Assembly (NCBI GenBank): GCA_014379345.1
Contig: JACMLY010000063.1
Location: 1-46,236, forward strand
Origin: Chitinophagaceae bacterium
GTDB taxonomy: Bacteria > Bacteroidota > Bacteroidia > Chitinophagales > Chitinophagaceae
Direction of reading: 5' to 3'
DNA length: 46,236 nt
Positions within the stretch are counted from its first letter, which is position 1. Each line of letters begins with the position of its first letter. The notes beneath the pieces were generated by a model, which ran no database searches, had not been told where the DNA came from, and saw only the letters and a program-made list of their open reading frames with translations. Below, piece after piece: positions 34,924 to 43,542 of the stretch. The position numbers and the translations under genes are program-made.

Positions 34924-35297
34924 CAGTAATTTGGTTTAAGTTTTTCTTTTAATAAGGTGAAATCAACCGGCTTTGTTAAAAAGTCATCGGCGCCTAAGCT
35001 TTTTGCGATATCATAATTTTGTGCATCCCCATAGGCAGTGATCATCATCACAACCGGGGGCGGTTTGTGATATTTCTGTTTGATACGCTCCAGCAATTCA
35101 AGACCGCTCATGCCAGGCATGTTGATATCGGACAATATCAGAACCGCTTCCTGCGCATGCTGGTTAAGATATACCAGCGCGTCCTCGCCCGAAAATGCGA
35201 AAATAAATTCCAATTCTCCTTTCCTGATTTCTTTCCTGAACCGTTGTTCAAAAAGCATTTTTACATCTTGTTCGTCGTCAACTACTAAAACTTTCAT
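34923..35297 (-). CDS. Single-domain response regulator
   Basis: A receiver-only protein of 124 residues. Key residues are present: DDEQD near 7-11, phospho-Asp in LILSDINMPGMSG, Thr/Ala region VVMMITAYGDAQ and Lys in FLTKPVDF. It has no output domain. The helix 1 region FEQRFRKEIRKGELEFIFAFSG is extended and matches the same region of the cyclase regulator next to it (FRQKIREQQYEFIFAING), so the two share a recent origin. It may act as a phosphate shuttle, sink or partner between the upstream kinases and the cyclase; its role is inferred from position only. It is coupled to the cyclase gene by a one-base overlap. Confidence 0.92.
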   Translation of the reverse strand: MKVLVVDDEQDVKMLFEQRFRKEIRKGELEFIFAFSGEDALVYLNQHAQEAVLILSDINMPGMSGLELLERIKQKYHKPPPVVMMITAYGDAQNYDIAKSLGADDFLTKPVDFTLLKEKLKPNY

Positions 35298-35313
35298 GTG
35301 ATTAATTTACCGG

Positions 35314-37263
35314 TTATACAATTAAGCTGATTATAAATGTTGCTCCTTCCCCCTCCTTTGTTTCAACTTTCAACGCACCTCCATGAGCATTGGTAACGAT
35401 ATCGTAGCTCATGCTCAAACCAAGCCCTGTTCCCTGCCCAGTGGGTTTGGTAGTGAAGAAAGGCTGAAAGATCTTGTCTACGGCTTTTGCCGGAATACCA
35501 TTGCCGTTATCACTCACTTTAATTTCTACTCTATCTCCTATTCTTTTTGTACTCACCGTAACCGTCGGTTCATAACCTACCTGATCACCTGAATCCCTGG
35601 CAATATTTGCCTTTTCATTTACAGCATAAAATGCATTGGTGATAAGATTGAGTATAACGCGACCCATATCCTGGGGAATGATATTGATGTTTCCGATATT
35701 TTGGTCATACTCGGTTTTTAGAGTTGCATTGAAGGATTTGTCTTTTGCCCTGAGGCCGTGATAAGCAAGCCGTAAATATTCATCGGTTAAAGTATTGATA
35801 TCTGTCAGCTCTTTTTGCCCGTTGCTGGTTCTACTGTGTTGCAACATTCCTTTTACAATGGCATCGGCTCTTTTGCCGTGGTGATTTATTTTCTCAAGAT
35901 TTTGTTTGATATTAGTTGAAATAGCTTTTGCTTCGTCAATATCCCCTTTGTTCAATTCTTCTTTCATTTCATCAATCAATTCATTGCTGACCTCCGAAAA
36001 ATTATTAACAAAGTTTAACGGGTTTTGTATTTCATGGGCAATACCTGCAGTGAGCTCACCAAGACTTGCCATTTTTTCCGATTGAACAAGCTGTGATTGC
36101 GTGGATTTTAAATTGCTAAGTGTTGCCTCTAATATTTTATTTGCTTTTTGCTTTTGCCTGTTATTCCGGTATAGAATGAAGGCAATAATTAAAAAAATTC
36201 CCAATCCTGCCAATAGCCCATATTGCTTTAAACGGTTCTGATAAGCCGCTTTTGCTAACTCAATCTCGTTTTGTCTTGATTCTTCCTTTGAAATCAAAGA
36301 CTGAATAGTTTGAATATTACCTGCACCAAACAAACTGTCTTTTGCTGCTGCTGCAATTTTATAATAATGAAGAGCTTCTCCGGGGTTTATGGAATCATAT
36401 AGTTCAGATAATATTTTGCTTGAAAACAAAATACCTTTTTTGTATGAAGTCATCTGGCCATATTTAAGACCGTTTTTTGCATAGGAAATGCTGGAATCCG
36501 GTTGTTTATACTTCCTAAACATTTCTGCAGCATCTGCATAAATGAACGAAATAGTGCGGTAATCATTTAATTTTAATCCGGTTTCAATTCCCTTTTGATA
36601 GTATGATAAAGCCAGTTGCTGATCTCCTTTTTTGCTGTGGATATTTCCCAGAACCCTGTTCACTTCCGGGAATAAATCTTCGATAGATTCTTTATCATCA
36701 AAAGCCTTCTGCTCATAGTATAAAGCAGAATCCAGTTGTCCCATATAGTCATACGTCATGCCGATATTCATATATTCGATGGCCAAACCTCTTTTAAACT
36801 GAATGAGTGTAACTATATCTAACGCCTGCCTCAAATAGCTGAGTGTTTTAGGATAGTCTTTTAAATCCATGTACACAAGCCCAATACGCCTCAAACAGGT
36901 AGATCTTTCAAAAATATAATTATTTGCCTCCGCTATTTTCAACCCCTTCAGTTGCAATTCCAATGCCTTTGACAGATCGCCCTTTTCTCTCATCGCCTGA
37001 CCCACATGAGATAAAGCATTTGCTTCACCCCTTTTAAATTTTATTTGCTGTGCCAATGCCAGCGATTTTTGACCAAAGTAAATAGATGAATCAATATTGC
37101 TATAACGATAGTGAAAAGACAACTGACCCATTAGCAGCACCCGGCTGGTATCATCCCTGGCAAGAGTAAGTTGTCGTAATAAACTATCTGTGTACTTGTT
37201 TTGTGCAAGGCCAATGCTGCAGGAAAATGTTAACAGAACAACTATGGAGGATTTTTTAATCAT
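35314..37263 (-). CDS. TPR-sensor histidine kinase A
   Basis: Membrane sensor kinase, 649 residues from the ATG at 37263, four bases after the previous stop. Signal peptide (IVVLLTFSCSIGLAQ), a periplasmic TPR array (about 40-320: ALSHVGQAMREKGDLSKALELQL, CLRRIGLVYMDLKDYPKTLSYL and others), one transmembrane helix (LLAGLGIFLIIAFILY) and a coiled coil. HisKA has EKMASLGELTAGIAHEIQNP with the phospho-His. HATPase has NLITNAFYAV, VSDNGNGIP and GTGLGLS. The G2-following segment reads YDIVTNAHGG, one residue longer than YDIVKAHGG in the other four kinases. It lies 16 bases upstream of the lone receiver gene, the closest kinase to the regulators. Confidence 0.93.
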   Translation of the reverse strand: MIKKSSIVVLLTFSCSIGLAQNKYTDSLLRQLTLARDDTSRVLLMGQLSFHYRYSNIDSSIYFGQKSLALAQQIKFKRGEANALSHVGQAMREKGDLSKALELQLKGLKIAEANNYIFERSTCLRRIGLVYMDLKDYPKTLSYLRQALDIVTLIQFKRGLAIEYMNIGMTYDYMGQLDSALYYEQKAFDDKESIEDLFPEVNRVLGNIHSKKGDQQLALSYYQKGIETGLKLNDYRTISFIYADAAEMFRKYKQPDSSISYAKNGLKYGQMTSYKKGILFSSKILSELYDSINPGEALHYYKIAAAAKDSLFGAGNIQTIQSLISKEESRQNEIELAKAAYQNRLKQYGLLAGLGIFLIIAFILYRNNRQKQKANKILEATLSNLKSTQSQLVQSEKMASLGELTAGIAHEIQNPLNFVNNFSEVSNELIDEMKEELNKGDIDEAKAISTNIKQNLEKINHHGKRADAIVKGMLQHSRTSNGQKELTDINTLTDEYLRLAYHGLRAKDKSFNATLKTEYDQNIGNINIIPQDMGRVILNLITNAFYAVNEKANIARDSGDQVGYEPTVTVSTKRIGDRVEIKVSDNGNGIPAKAVDKIFQPFFTTKPTGQGTGLGLSMSYDIVTNAHGGALKVETKEGEGATFIISLIV

Positions 37264-37267
37264 TATT

Positions 37268-39241
37268 TTAATTAGCCGGTAACTGAATAATAAATTCACT
37301 TCCTTCGCCTGTTTTCGTTTCTACTTTCAACTGGCCACCATGTGCTTTTACAATATCATAACTCAGCGATAATCCCAAACCTGTTCCCTGCCCTGTTGGT
37401 TTTGTAGTAAAGAATGGCTGAAAGATCTTGTCAACAACGTTTTCCGGAATACCGTTGCCATTGTCCTTTACGGAAATTGAAACGCCCGTACCCCCTGAAG
37501 GGAGCTTTATTGATCTTGTTGTCACCATAACTGTTGCCACATATCCGTCCATGTTTTCCTTCATCTTTTCTGTTACGGCATGAAATGCATTCGTGATCAG
37601 GTTAAGAATAACTCTGCCTATATCCTGGGGAATGATATTTATTTTTCCGACATTCTCATCATAATCAGTTTTCAACGTTGCATTGAAAGATTTGTCTTTA
37701 GCTCGTAAACCATGATAAGCTAATCGGAGGTACTCATCTGCCAGGGCATTGATATCGGTGAGTTCTTTAATACCGCTGCTTTGACGGCTGTGCTGCAGCA
37801 TGCCTTTCACAATGGCATCGGCTCTTTTACCGTGATAGTTTATTTTCTCCTCATTGCCAATTACATCGTCAGCGATCGCATTTGCTTCAGTAAGATTTCC
37901 AATTTTCATTTCATCTTTCATTTCAACCAGCAAATCTTTATTTACCTCAGAAAAATTATTGACGAAGTTTAACGGATTTTGAATTTCATGGGCAATGCCT
38001 GCGGTGAGTTCTCCAAGGGAAGCCATTTTTTCGGATTGGATGAGCTGATTTTGGGTAGCTTTTAATTCAGTTAAGGTATTTTGAATCTCGCTTTTCTGAT
38101 GTTGAAGTAAGGCATTAGCCTTTTGCTTCTGCCGATTGTTTCTATAGAGTAGAATTGCCAACACTAAAAACACTCCTACTGTTGCAAGCGAAGCATACAA
38201 TCTTATTTTATTTTTAAAGTCTGCCTGTGCCTGCAAAATTTCCCGTTGACGTTGTTGTTCGATGGATGTAAGCAGTTGGAGACGTTGAAATTTTTCGGGA
38301 CTGAACAAACTGTCTTTAATTACCTGAGATACCTGTAGGTAATAATAGGCACTGTCTAGTTTATTTTGTTCCTGAAAGAGTTTCACCAACAAATCACTTG
38401 CATACAGCTGCCATAACTTCTGGGACGTTTGTTGACAATTGATAAAGGCCAACCGGGCATACATTAAGCTGGAGTCTAACTGATGGGATTGATGGTAGAT
38501 CTCAGCTATCCGATGCTGGGCTCTGCCCTGATTGAGCAAGTCACCGGTGAGGTGGGCATTGTCAAGCACATCATGATAGTAGCGTAATGCACTAGCGCTG
38601 TTTCCCAACCGGACTTGGATACGACCAAGTCGCAATGGAACAAGCGACTGCAGTGTTCCCCTGGGTAACTCCTTCAACATGCCCTTGGCTTGTAGCTGGT
38701 AGACGGAAGCTGAATCCAGGCGATTCATTTTCTCATAGGCATCGCCGATAGCAGACAAGGCTAGAATAGCTATATGCTGAGGGCACTCATCAATTTTCAG
38801 TACTTGCTGAAGATAGAATAGAGCCTGCTGGTATTCATTAAGCTGAATGTAAATACTACCAATGTAAACAAGACTGGTAGCCTCCGCCTCCCGATCATGG
38901 CTACTTTTACTCATTCGGAGGGCCTCAAACTCTGCCTCTAACGCTTTTGGATATTCGCCCAGAGATTGCAACGTCGATCCTAATAAATTCAACGCCCTTA
39001 CCTCTCCTCTTGTAAAATTCAGCTTCCGGGATAACAATAGGGCCTGTTGGGATAGAATTAGAGCAGTGTCCAAATTAGAGAAACGATATGCACCAGCTAA
39101 GCGGCTTAGCAGTAACACCCTGGTTGTATCGGCATCGGTTTGCGCCAACAACTTCTTTAAACTATCAGTATCACTCGTCTGGCTAACGGCAATCATTAAA
39201 TTCGATAGCAACAACAGTATTGTAACATAAAATGGCTTCAT
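37268..39241 (-). CDS. TPR-sensor histidine kinase B
   Basis: Sensor kinase of 657 residues with the same plan as its neighbours: signal peptide (FYVTILLLLSNLMIAVSQ), TPR repeats over about 30-330 (LNLLGSTLQSLGEYPKALEAEF, SLVYIGSIYIQLNEYQQALFYL), one membrane helix (LYASLATVGVFLVLAILLY), a coiled coil and a kinase core (GELTAGIAHEIQNPLNF; NLITNAFHAV; VKDNGNGIP; GTGLGLSLSYDIVKAHGG). The TPR part is clearly different in sequence from kinases A and C, while the core is nearly the same. A 70-base stretch of its core DNA (37794-37863) is identical to kinase C. The gaps to its neighbours are 2 and 4 bases. Confidence 0.93.
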   Translation of the reverse strand: MKPFYVTILLLLSNLMIAVSQTSDTDSLKKLLAQTDADTTRVLLLSRLAGAYRFSNLDTALILSQQALLLSRKLNFTRGEVRALNLLGSTLQSLGEYPKALEAEFEALRMSKSSHDREAEATSLVYIGSIYIQLNEYQQALFYLQQVLKIDECPQHIAILALSAIGDAYEKMNRLDSASVYQLQAKGMLKELPRGTLQSLVPLRLGRIQVRLGNSASALRYYHDVLDNAHLTGDLLNQGRAQHRIAEIYHQSHQLDSSLMYARLAFINCQQTSQKLWQLYASDLLVKLFQEQNKLDSAYYYLQVSQVIKDSLFSPEKFQRLQLLTSIEQQRQREILQAQADFKNKIRLYASLATVGVFLVLAILLYRNNRQKQKANALLQHQKSEIQNTLTELKATQNQLIQSEKMASLGELTAGIAHEIQNPLNFVNNFSEVNKDLLVEMKDEMKIGNLTEANAIADDVIGNEEKINYHGKRADAIVKGMLQHSRQSSGIKELTDINALADEYLRLAYHGLRAKDKSFNATLKTDYDENVGKINIIPQDIGRVILNLITNAFHAVTEKMKENMDGYVATVMVTTRSIKLPSGGTGVSISVKDNGNGIPENVVDKIFQPFFTTKPTGQGTGLGLSLSYDIVKAHGGQLKVETKTGEGSEFIIQLPAN

Positions 39242-39243
39242 AG

Positions 39244-41277
39244 TTAATAAAACGTTTGAAGGATGACAATAAACTCAGCATACTCACCGTCCCTGGTTTC
39301 AACCTTTAATTCACCGCCATGTGCCTTAATAATATCATAGCTTATTGATAAACCCAATCCAGTTCCCTGCCCCGATGGCTTGGTCGTAAAGAATGGCTGA
39401 AGAATTTTACCCACCAGTTTTTGCGGTATCCCATTGCCATTATCCTTCACTCTTATTTCAACTTTGCCATTTATCTTTTTCGTATTAACCCAAACAGTAG
39501 GTTCATATCCTTGAATATTTTGTTTTTTCTTTTCTGTCACTGAATAAAAAGCATTATTAATTAAATTTAATATTACCCAGCCAATATCCTGTGGAATGAT
39601 GTTTATTGTGCCAATCTTATCATCAAAATCAGTTTTCGTCGTTGCAGTGAAAGAATTATCCTTTGCGCGGAATCCATGATACGCTAATCGTAAATATTCA
39701 TCTGCCAGAGCATTAATGTCTGTTAGCTCACTTTGTCCTTTAGTGCTACGGCTGTGTTGCAGCATGCCTTTCACAATGGCATCGGCTCTTTTACCGTGAT
39801 AGTTTATTTTCTCCTCATTGCCAATTATATCATCCGCAATCGCATTTGCTTCAGTAAGATTTCCGGTTTTTATTTCTTCTTTCATTTCAACCAGCAAATC
39901 CTTATTCACTTCAGAAAAATTATTGACGAAGTTTAACGGATTTTGAATTTCATGGGCAATCCCAGCAGTGAGTTCTCCAAGGGAAGCCATTTTTTCTGAT
40001 TGGATGAGTTGTTGCTGTGTTGCCTTTAAGTTCTCATAAGCCTCTTCAATTTTTATTTTGGCTTTATGTTTCTGTCGGTTGTTCCAGTAAAAGACAGTAG
40101 CGAGTAAAAGCAATACACCTAAACCAGCCAGTAAAAAATACGTCCTTACCTTATTCTGATAAGCTACTTTTTCTTTTTCCAGGTTTTGTAAACGAAGCTG
40201 TTCGCTATAAGTGAGCTTTTGAAATTCTGCCAGGTTCCTGATTCTTACTTTGGTAAAACTATCTTTGGTGATCAACGCCAGCCCCTGGTACTTGAATGCA
40301 CTGTCAAACTGATTATTCAGCTTATAGCTCAGGTAAACATTTTCATATCCAATACCAAGATTTGTTTCTGTACCAGCAACCATTCCCAGTGTTTGTAGAA
40401 CAGTCAGGTTCTTCAATGAATAAAACAGTGAGGAATCTTTATTGCCTTTGTTAAGATGATATTTACAAAGTCTTAAAAAGACCCTGCTTAAACTGGTGCG
40501 GTTATTATTGGCGGTACATGTTTGAAGGCTTTTATAGTAATAGATTAATGACAGCGGTTGATCATCCAGTGCCTGATAGATATCCCCCAAATGCATTTCA
40601 ATTGTACCAAGATACGTTTTGGCAAGCCTAAACGTCTGATCGTTCGCTTGCAGGGCTGTTCGTTCGGCTTCCTTTTCATAGTAAAGCGCCGAATCGGGTT
40701 TGTTTGAATCAAGGTAACTTTGCCCAAGATTCAAGTAGGCAAGCTGAATACGGGGCGTGTAGTTTATCTCTTTACCAATCTGGCCGGCTATTTTGAAATG
40801 AATAATCTGTTGCTCCAGGTTTTCAGTTTGCAGCATGAGGAGCGCATACATATGGTGCGTATAGGAAAGAAGCAAAAGCCTTTTATTTCCCTGATAGGGT
40901 GTAAGAAAGTAATCCCAGGCATCTTCTTTTTCATTTTGCTCATCTTCGGCAATAACAAAAGCCTGTTGTAAAGATTTAAGCGCCATAGCGTATCTTCCTA
41001 ATCCCATTAGCTGATAGCTTTTATTAACAGAGGCAACTCCTTCAGCAATTTTGTTTTGATTTCGCTTTGCTGTTAAAAATTGTTGTTCTGCATAAAATAA
41101 AGCAGAATCCCTGTTTAATTCCTGGTAGTAGAAATAAACATTACTGGCTGTTTTAAACCGCATAGGGCCATCGGGAGCACTACTAAAAGCTGCTTTTAAA
41201 CTATCAATATTGTTTAATTGTGCTTTTGCCAAAACAGGCAACAGCAGTAATAACAGCGTTTTAAAAGAAATTCCCAT
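39244..41277 (-). CDS. TPR-sensor histidine kinase C
   Basis: Sensor kinase of 677 residues: signal peptide (FKTLLLLLLPVLAKAQ), TPR-like sensory domain (about 25-370), a membrane helix (YFLLAGLGVLLLLATVFYW), a coiled coil and a kinase core with GELTAGIAHEIQNP. Several core positions deviate from the sister kinases: DIGWVILNLINNAF where the others have DIGRV(I/V)LNL and a T before NAF, KILQPFF instead of KIFQPFF, and RDGEYAEF instead of a Gly-rich EGEG before the last strand. The catalytic His, N-box Asn, DNGNGIP and GTGLGLS are intact, so activity is possible but perhaps altered. It follows kinase D by 14 bases. Confidence 0.92.
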   Translation of the reverse strand: MGISFKTLLLLLLPVLAKAQLNNIDSLKAAFSSAPDGPMRFKTASNVYFYYQELNRDSALFYAEQQFLTAKRNQNKIAEGVASVNKSYQLMGLGRYAMALKSLQQAFVIAEDEQNEKEDAWDYFLTPYQGNKRLLLLSYTHHMYALLMLQTENLEQQIIHFKIAGQIGKEINYTPRIQLAYLNLGQSYLDSNKPDSALYYEKEAERTALQANDQTFRLAKTYLGTIEMHLGDIYQALDDQPLSLIYYYKSLQTCTANNNRTSLSRVFLRLCKYHLNKGNKDSSLFYSLKNLTVLQTLGMVAGTETNLGIGYENVYLSYKLNNQFDSAFKYQGLALITKDSFTKVRIRNLAEFQKLTYSEQLRLQNLEKEKVAYQNKVRTYFLLAGLGVLLLLATVFYWNNRQKHKAKIKIEEAYENLKATQQQLIQSEKMASLGELTAGIAHEIQNPLNFVNNFSEVNKDLLVEMKEEIKTGNLTEANAIADDIIGNEEKINYHGKRADAIVKGMLQHSRSTKGQSELTDINALADEYLRLAYHGFRAKDNSFTATTKTDFDDKIGTINIIPQDIGWVILNLINNAFYSVTEKKKQNIQGYEPTVWVNTKKINGKVEIRVKDNGNGIPQKLVGKILQPFFTTKPSGQGTGLGLSISYDIIKAHGGELKVETRDGEYAEFIVILQTFY

Positions 41278-41291
41278 CCCTTTTTTGTTAA

Positions 41292-43394
41292 TTAAACCGG
41301 TAATTGAATGAAAAAGGTACTCCCTTGCCCCTCCTTCGTTTCCACTTTCAATTCTCCACCGTGTGCTTTTACAATATCATAGGCCAATGATAAACCCAAT
41401 CCGGTACCCTCACCGGTAGGCTTTGTTGTAAAGAAAGGTTGGAATATTTTCTCCAATACTTTTTGAGTGATTCCATTCCCGTTATCCTTTACAGCTATTG
41501 AAACTACATCCTTCGTCTGTTTAGTACTCACTGAAACAGTCGGTTCATATCCTTCGATGCCCAGTTTACATTTTTCAGCAACCACATAAAATGCATTCGT
41601 AATCAAATTGAGCACCACTCTTCCAATATCCTGCGGAATAATATTGATCGTTTCAATTGATTTCTCATAGTCAGTTTGTAACGTAGCGTTGAAAGATTTA
41701 TCCTTTGCTCTTAACCCGTGATAAGCCAGGCGTAGGTATTCATCTGTGAGAGCATTGATATCTGTTGGTTCTTTTTGCCCGCTGCTGCTTCTGCTATGCT
41801 GCAACATCCCTTTTACAATAGCATCGGCACGTTTGCCGTGAAATAAAATCTTCTCGCTATTCTGTTTTATGTCCTTCGCTAATAATTTTATTTCTCCAAC
41901 ATCATTTTCATTATCTATTTCTTCAATCAACTCATTGTTGACTTCGGAAAAATTATTGATAAAGTTTAATGGATTTTGTATTTCATGGGCAATGCCAGCG
42001 GTGAGCTCTCCAAGAGAAGCCATTTTTTCTGATTGGATAAGCTGGGATTGGGTGGATTTGAGATTTTCCAAAGACTGGTTGAGTGCCGAAGTCCGCTCCA
42101 TTACCTGTTTCTCCAATGTTTCATTTTGCGCTGATAGTATTTGTTGCTTTTCTACGGAAAGTTGTTCTACTTCTGTAAGTTTCAGCCTCAGGGATTGACT
42201 CGTTAAGCCAAAAGCATAACCTAAATATATAGCCAAACCCACAGGAGCCACCAAAAGTGCAAAAGGCAAATAAGACTGAATATTTGGAATATTTATAATA
42301 GCGAGGTTCGACAATATACTCAATGCCGAATATATCAAATCAATAGCCGCAACAACAAGAATGATCCAAGCTCCTGATTTGTTGTTTCGCAAAGACAGCA
42401 TGCTTATTCTCAATATATCAGCAAGTACTATTATCGTTAAGTAGGTGTTAAGATCAAAGGCTATAAAGAATTCAAGCAGAACACTTACGATTTGTAATAA
42501 GAACAACGACCAATAAATCCATCCCTTTTTTTTATTAAAAATCTGATAGGTGCAATAAAGCAACAAAACAAGGTAAAGCCCGGAGCATATATTAAGGGCG
42601 GTGTTGATTGTAAAATGTGGTCCATGAGTCTCTAAATCGATTGAATAAAGTACCAAAGTGCATGCGAAGAAAAAATTACATAGGGAGAAATATAGATTTA
42701 TTTTCTGAGCAGGGAAAAAAATGAAAAATGAAAAATACAGAAAGCATAGGATCGTTCCAACACCTATCCCGATATTTATCCTGCTGCCAAATGTCTTGTA
42801 ATACTTTATTATATTATCTTCCGTTGCATTGTCAACGTTTGTTATCCATGCTTGCAAAAATATATTTTTATTAGAGTAGATCGGATAGGGCGGAGGTAAG
42901 TTTAAAAACCGGATCGCCAGTACTTGTTCTGTACTATACACTAATGGAAAAGACAGTGGTTTCATGTTTGGGCTGTAATAATTGATCGAGTCAGAGTTTG
43001 TGCTTACTACTCCCAGCTTATGAATTAGTTTCCCGTCAAGATATACTTCTGAAGCACCTGCTTGATAAATACGCATCACCAATTGCCGGTTAAATAATGT
43101 GCTGTCAGTGATAAGCCGTAACCTGAACCATGCAATGCTGCCTTTAGGGATCTCCGCTACATCATAAAAGTTGTTGAAGAGGTTAATGGATTGCCAGGAT
43201 GAATCATCGAAACCAGGTTTTGCCCAATCCGCGTTGTCCCCGGCTTTGAATTTCCAGCCATCATCCAAACTAATCCAACCGTTGGCAAACTGTGTGGTTT
43301 TTGCTTTTTTTGTGCTTAGTTGGAAAACGCTGTTTTTCTGTGCGCACAACGCGACAGAGAAAAGAAGCAAAAAAACTATAAGCGCTTTTATCAT
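41292..43394 (-). CDS. 7TM sensor histidine kinase D with jelly-roll extracellular domain
   Basis: Sensor kinase of 700 residues with a different input. After a signal peptide (LIVFLLLFSVALCAQ) comes a beta-sandwich resembling galactose-binding/GH2-like jelly rolls (about 40-185: WISLDDGWKFKAGDN, FDDSSWQ, IAWFRLRL, GASEVYLDGKLIHKLG). Seven hydrophobic helices follow (about 205-410, e.g. GTILCFLYFSFFIFF, WSLFLLQIVSVLLEFFIAF, LLVAPVGLAIYLGYAFG). A coiled coil leads to HisKA (GELTAGIAHEIQNPLNFINN) and HATPase (NLITNAFYVV, VKDNGNGI, GTGLGLSLAYDIVKAHGG). The design resembles 7TM-DISM receptors and suggests sensing of an extracellular, perhaps carbohydrate, ligand (inference). It starts 148 bases after kinase E's stop. 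Confidence 0.9.
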   Translation of the reverse strand: MIKALIVFLLLFSVALCAQKNSVFQLSTKKAKTTQFANGWISLDDGWKFKAGDNADWAKPGFDDSSWQSINLFNNFYDVAEIPKGSIAWFRLRLITDSTLFNRQLVMRIYQAGASEVYLDGKLIHKLGVVSTNSDSINYYSPNMKPLSFPLVYSTEQVLAIRFLNLPPPYPIYSNKNIFLQAWITNVDNATEDNIIKYYKTFGSRINIGIGVGTILCFLYFSFFIFFPAQKINLYFSLCNFFFACTLVLYSIDLETHGPHFTINTALNICSGLYLVLLLYCTYQIFNKKKGWIYWSLFLLQIVSVLLEFFIAFDLNTYLTIIVLADILRISMLSLRNNKSGAWIILVVAAIDLIYSALSILSNLAIINIPNIQSYLPFALLVAPVGLAIYLGYAFGLTSQSLRLKLTEVEQLSVEKQQILSAQNETLEKQVMERTSALNQSLENLKSTQSQLIQSEKMASLGELTAGIAHEIQNPLNFINNFSEVNNELIEEIDNENDVGEIKLLAKDIKQNSEKILFHGKRADAIVKGMLQHSRSSSGQKEPTDINALTDEYLRLAYHGLRAKDKSFNATLQTDYEKSIETINIIPQDIGRVVLNLITNAFYVVAEKCKLGIEGYEPTVSVSTKQTKDVVSIAVKDNGNGITQKVLEKIFQPFFTTKPTGEGTGLGLSLAYDIVKAHGGELKVETKEGQGSTFFIQLPV

Positions 43395-43542
43395 TGTATG
43401 TATTGAAGCGGTATTAGACAGTAAAATTATTTACTCCTGCTTTCCTCTACTCACCGCCAGATAATTGTCTGACCAGGATTCGTGGGCACATGGGATATAA
43501 GAAGATCCACAGCATAGATCTCCAGGATCGCCAGGCTTTTCA

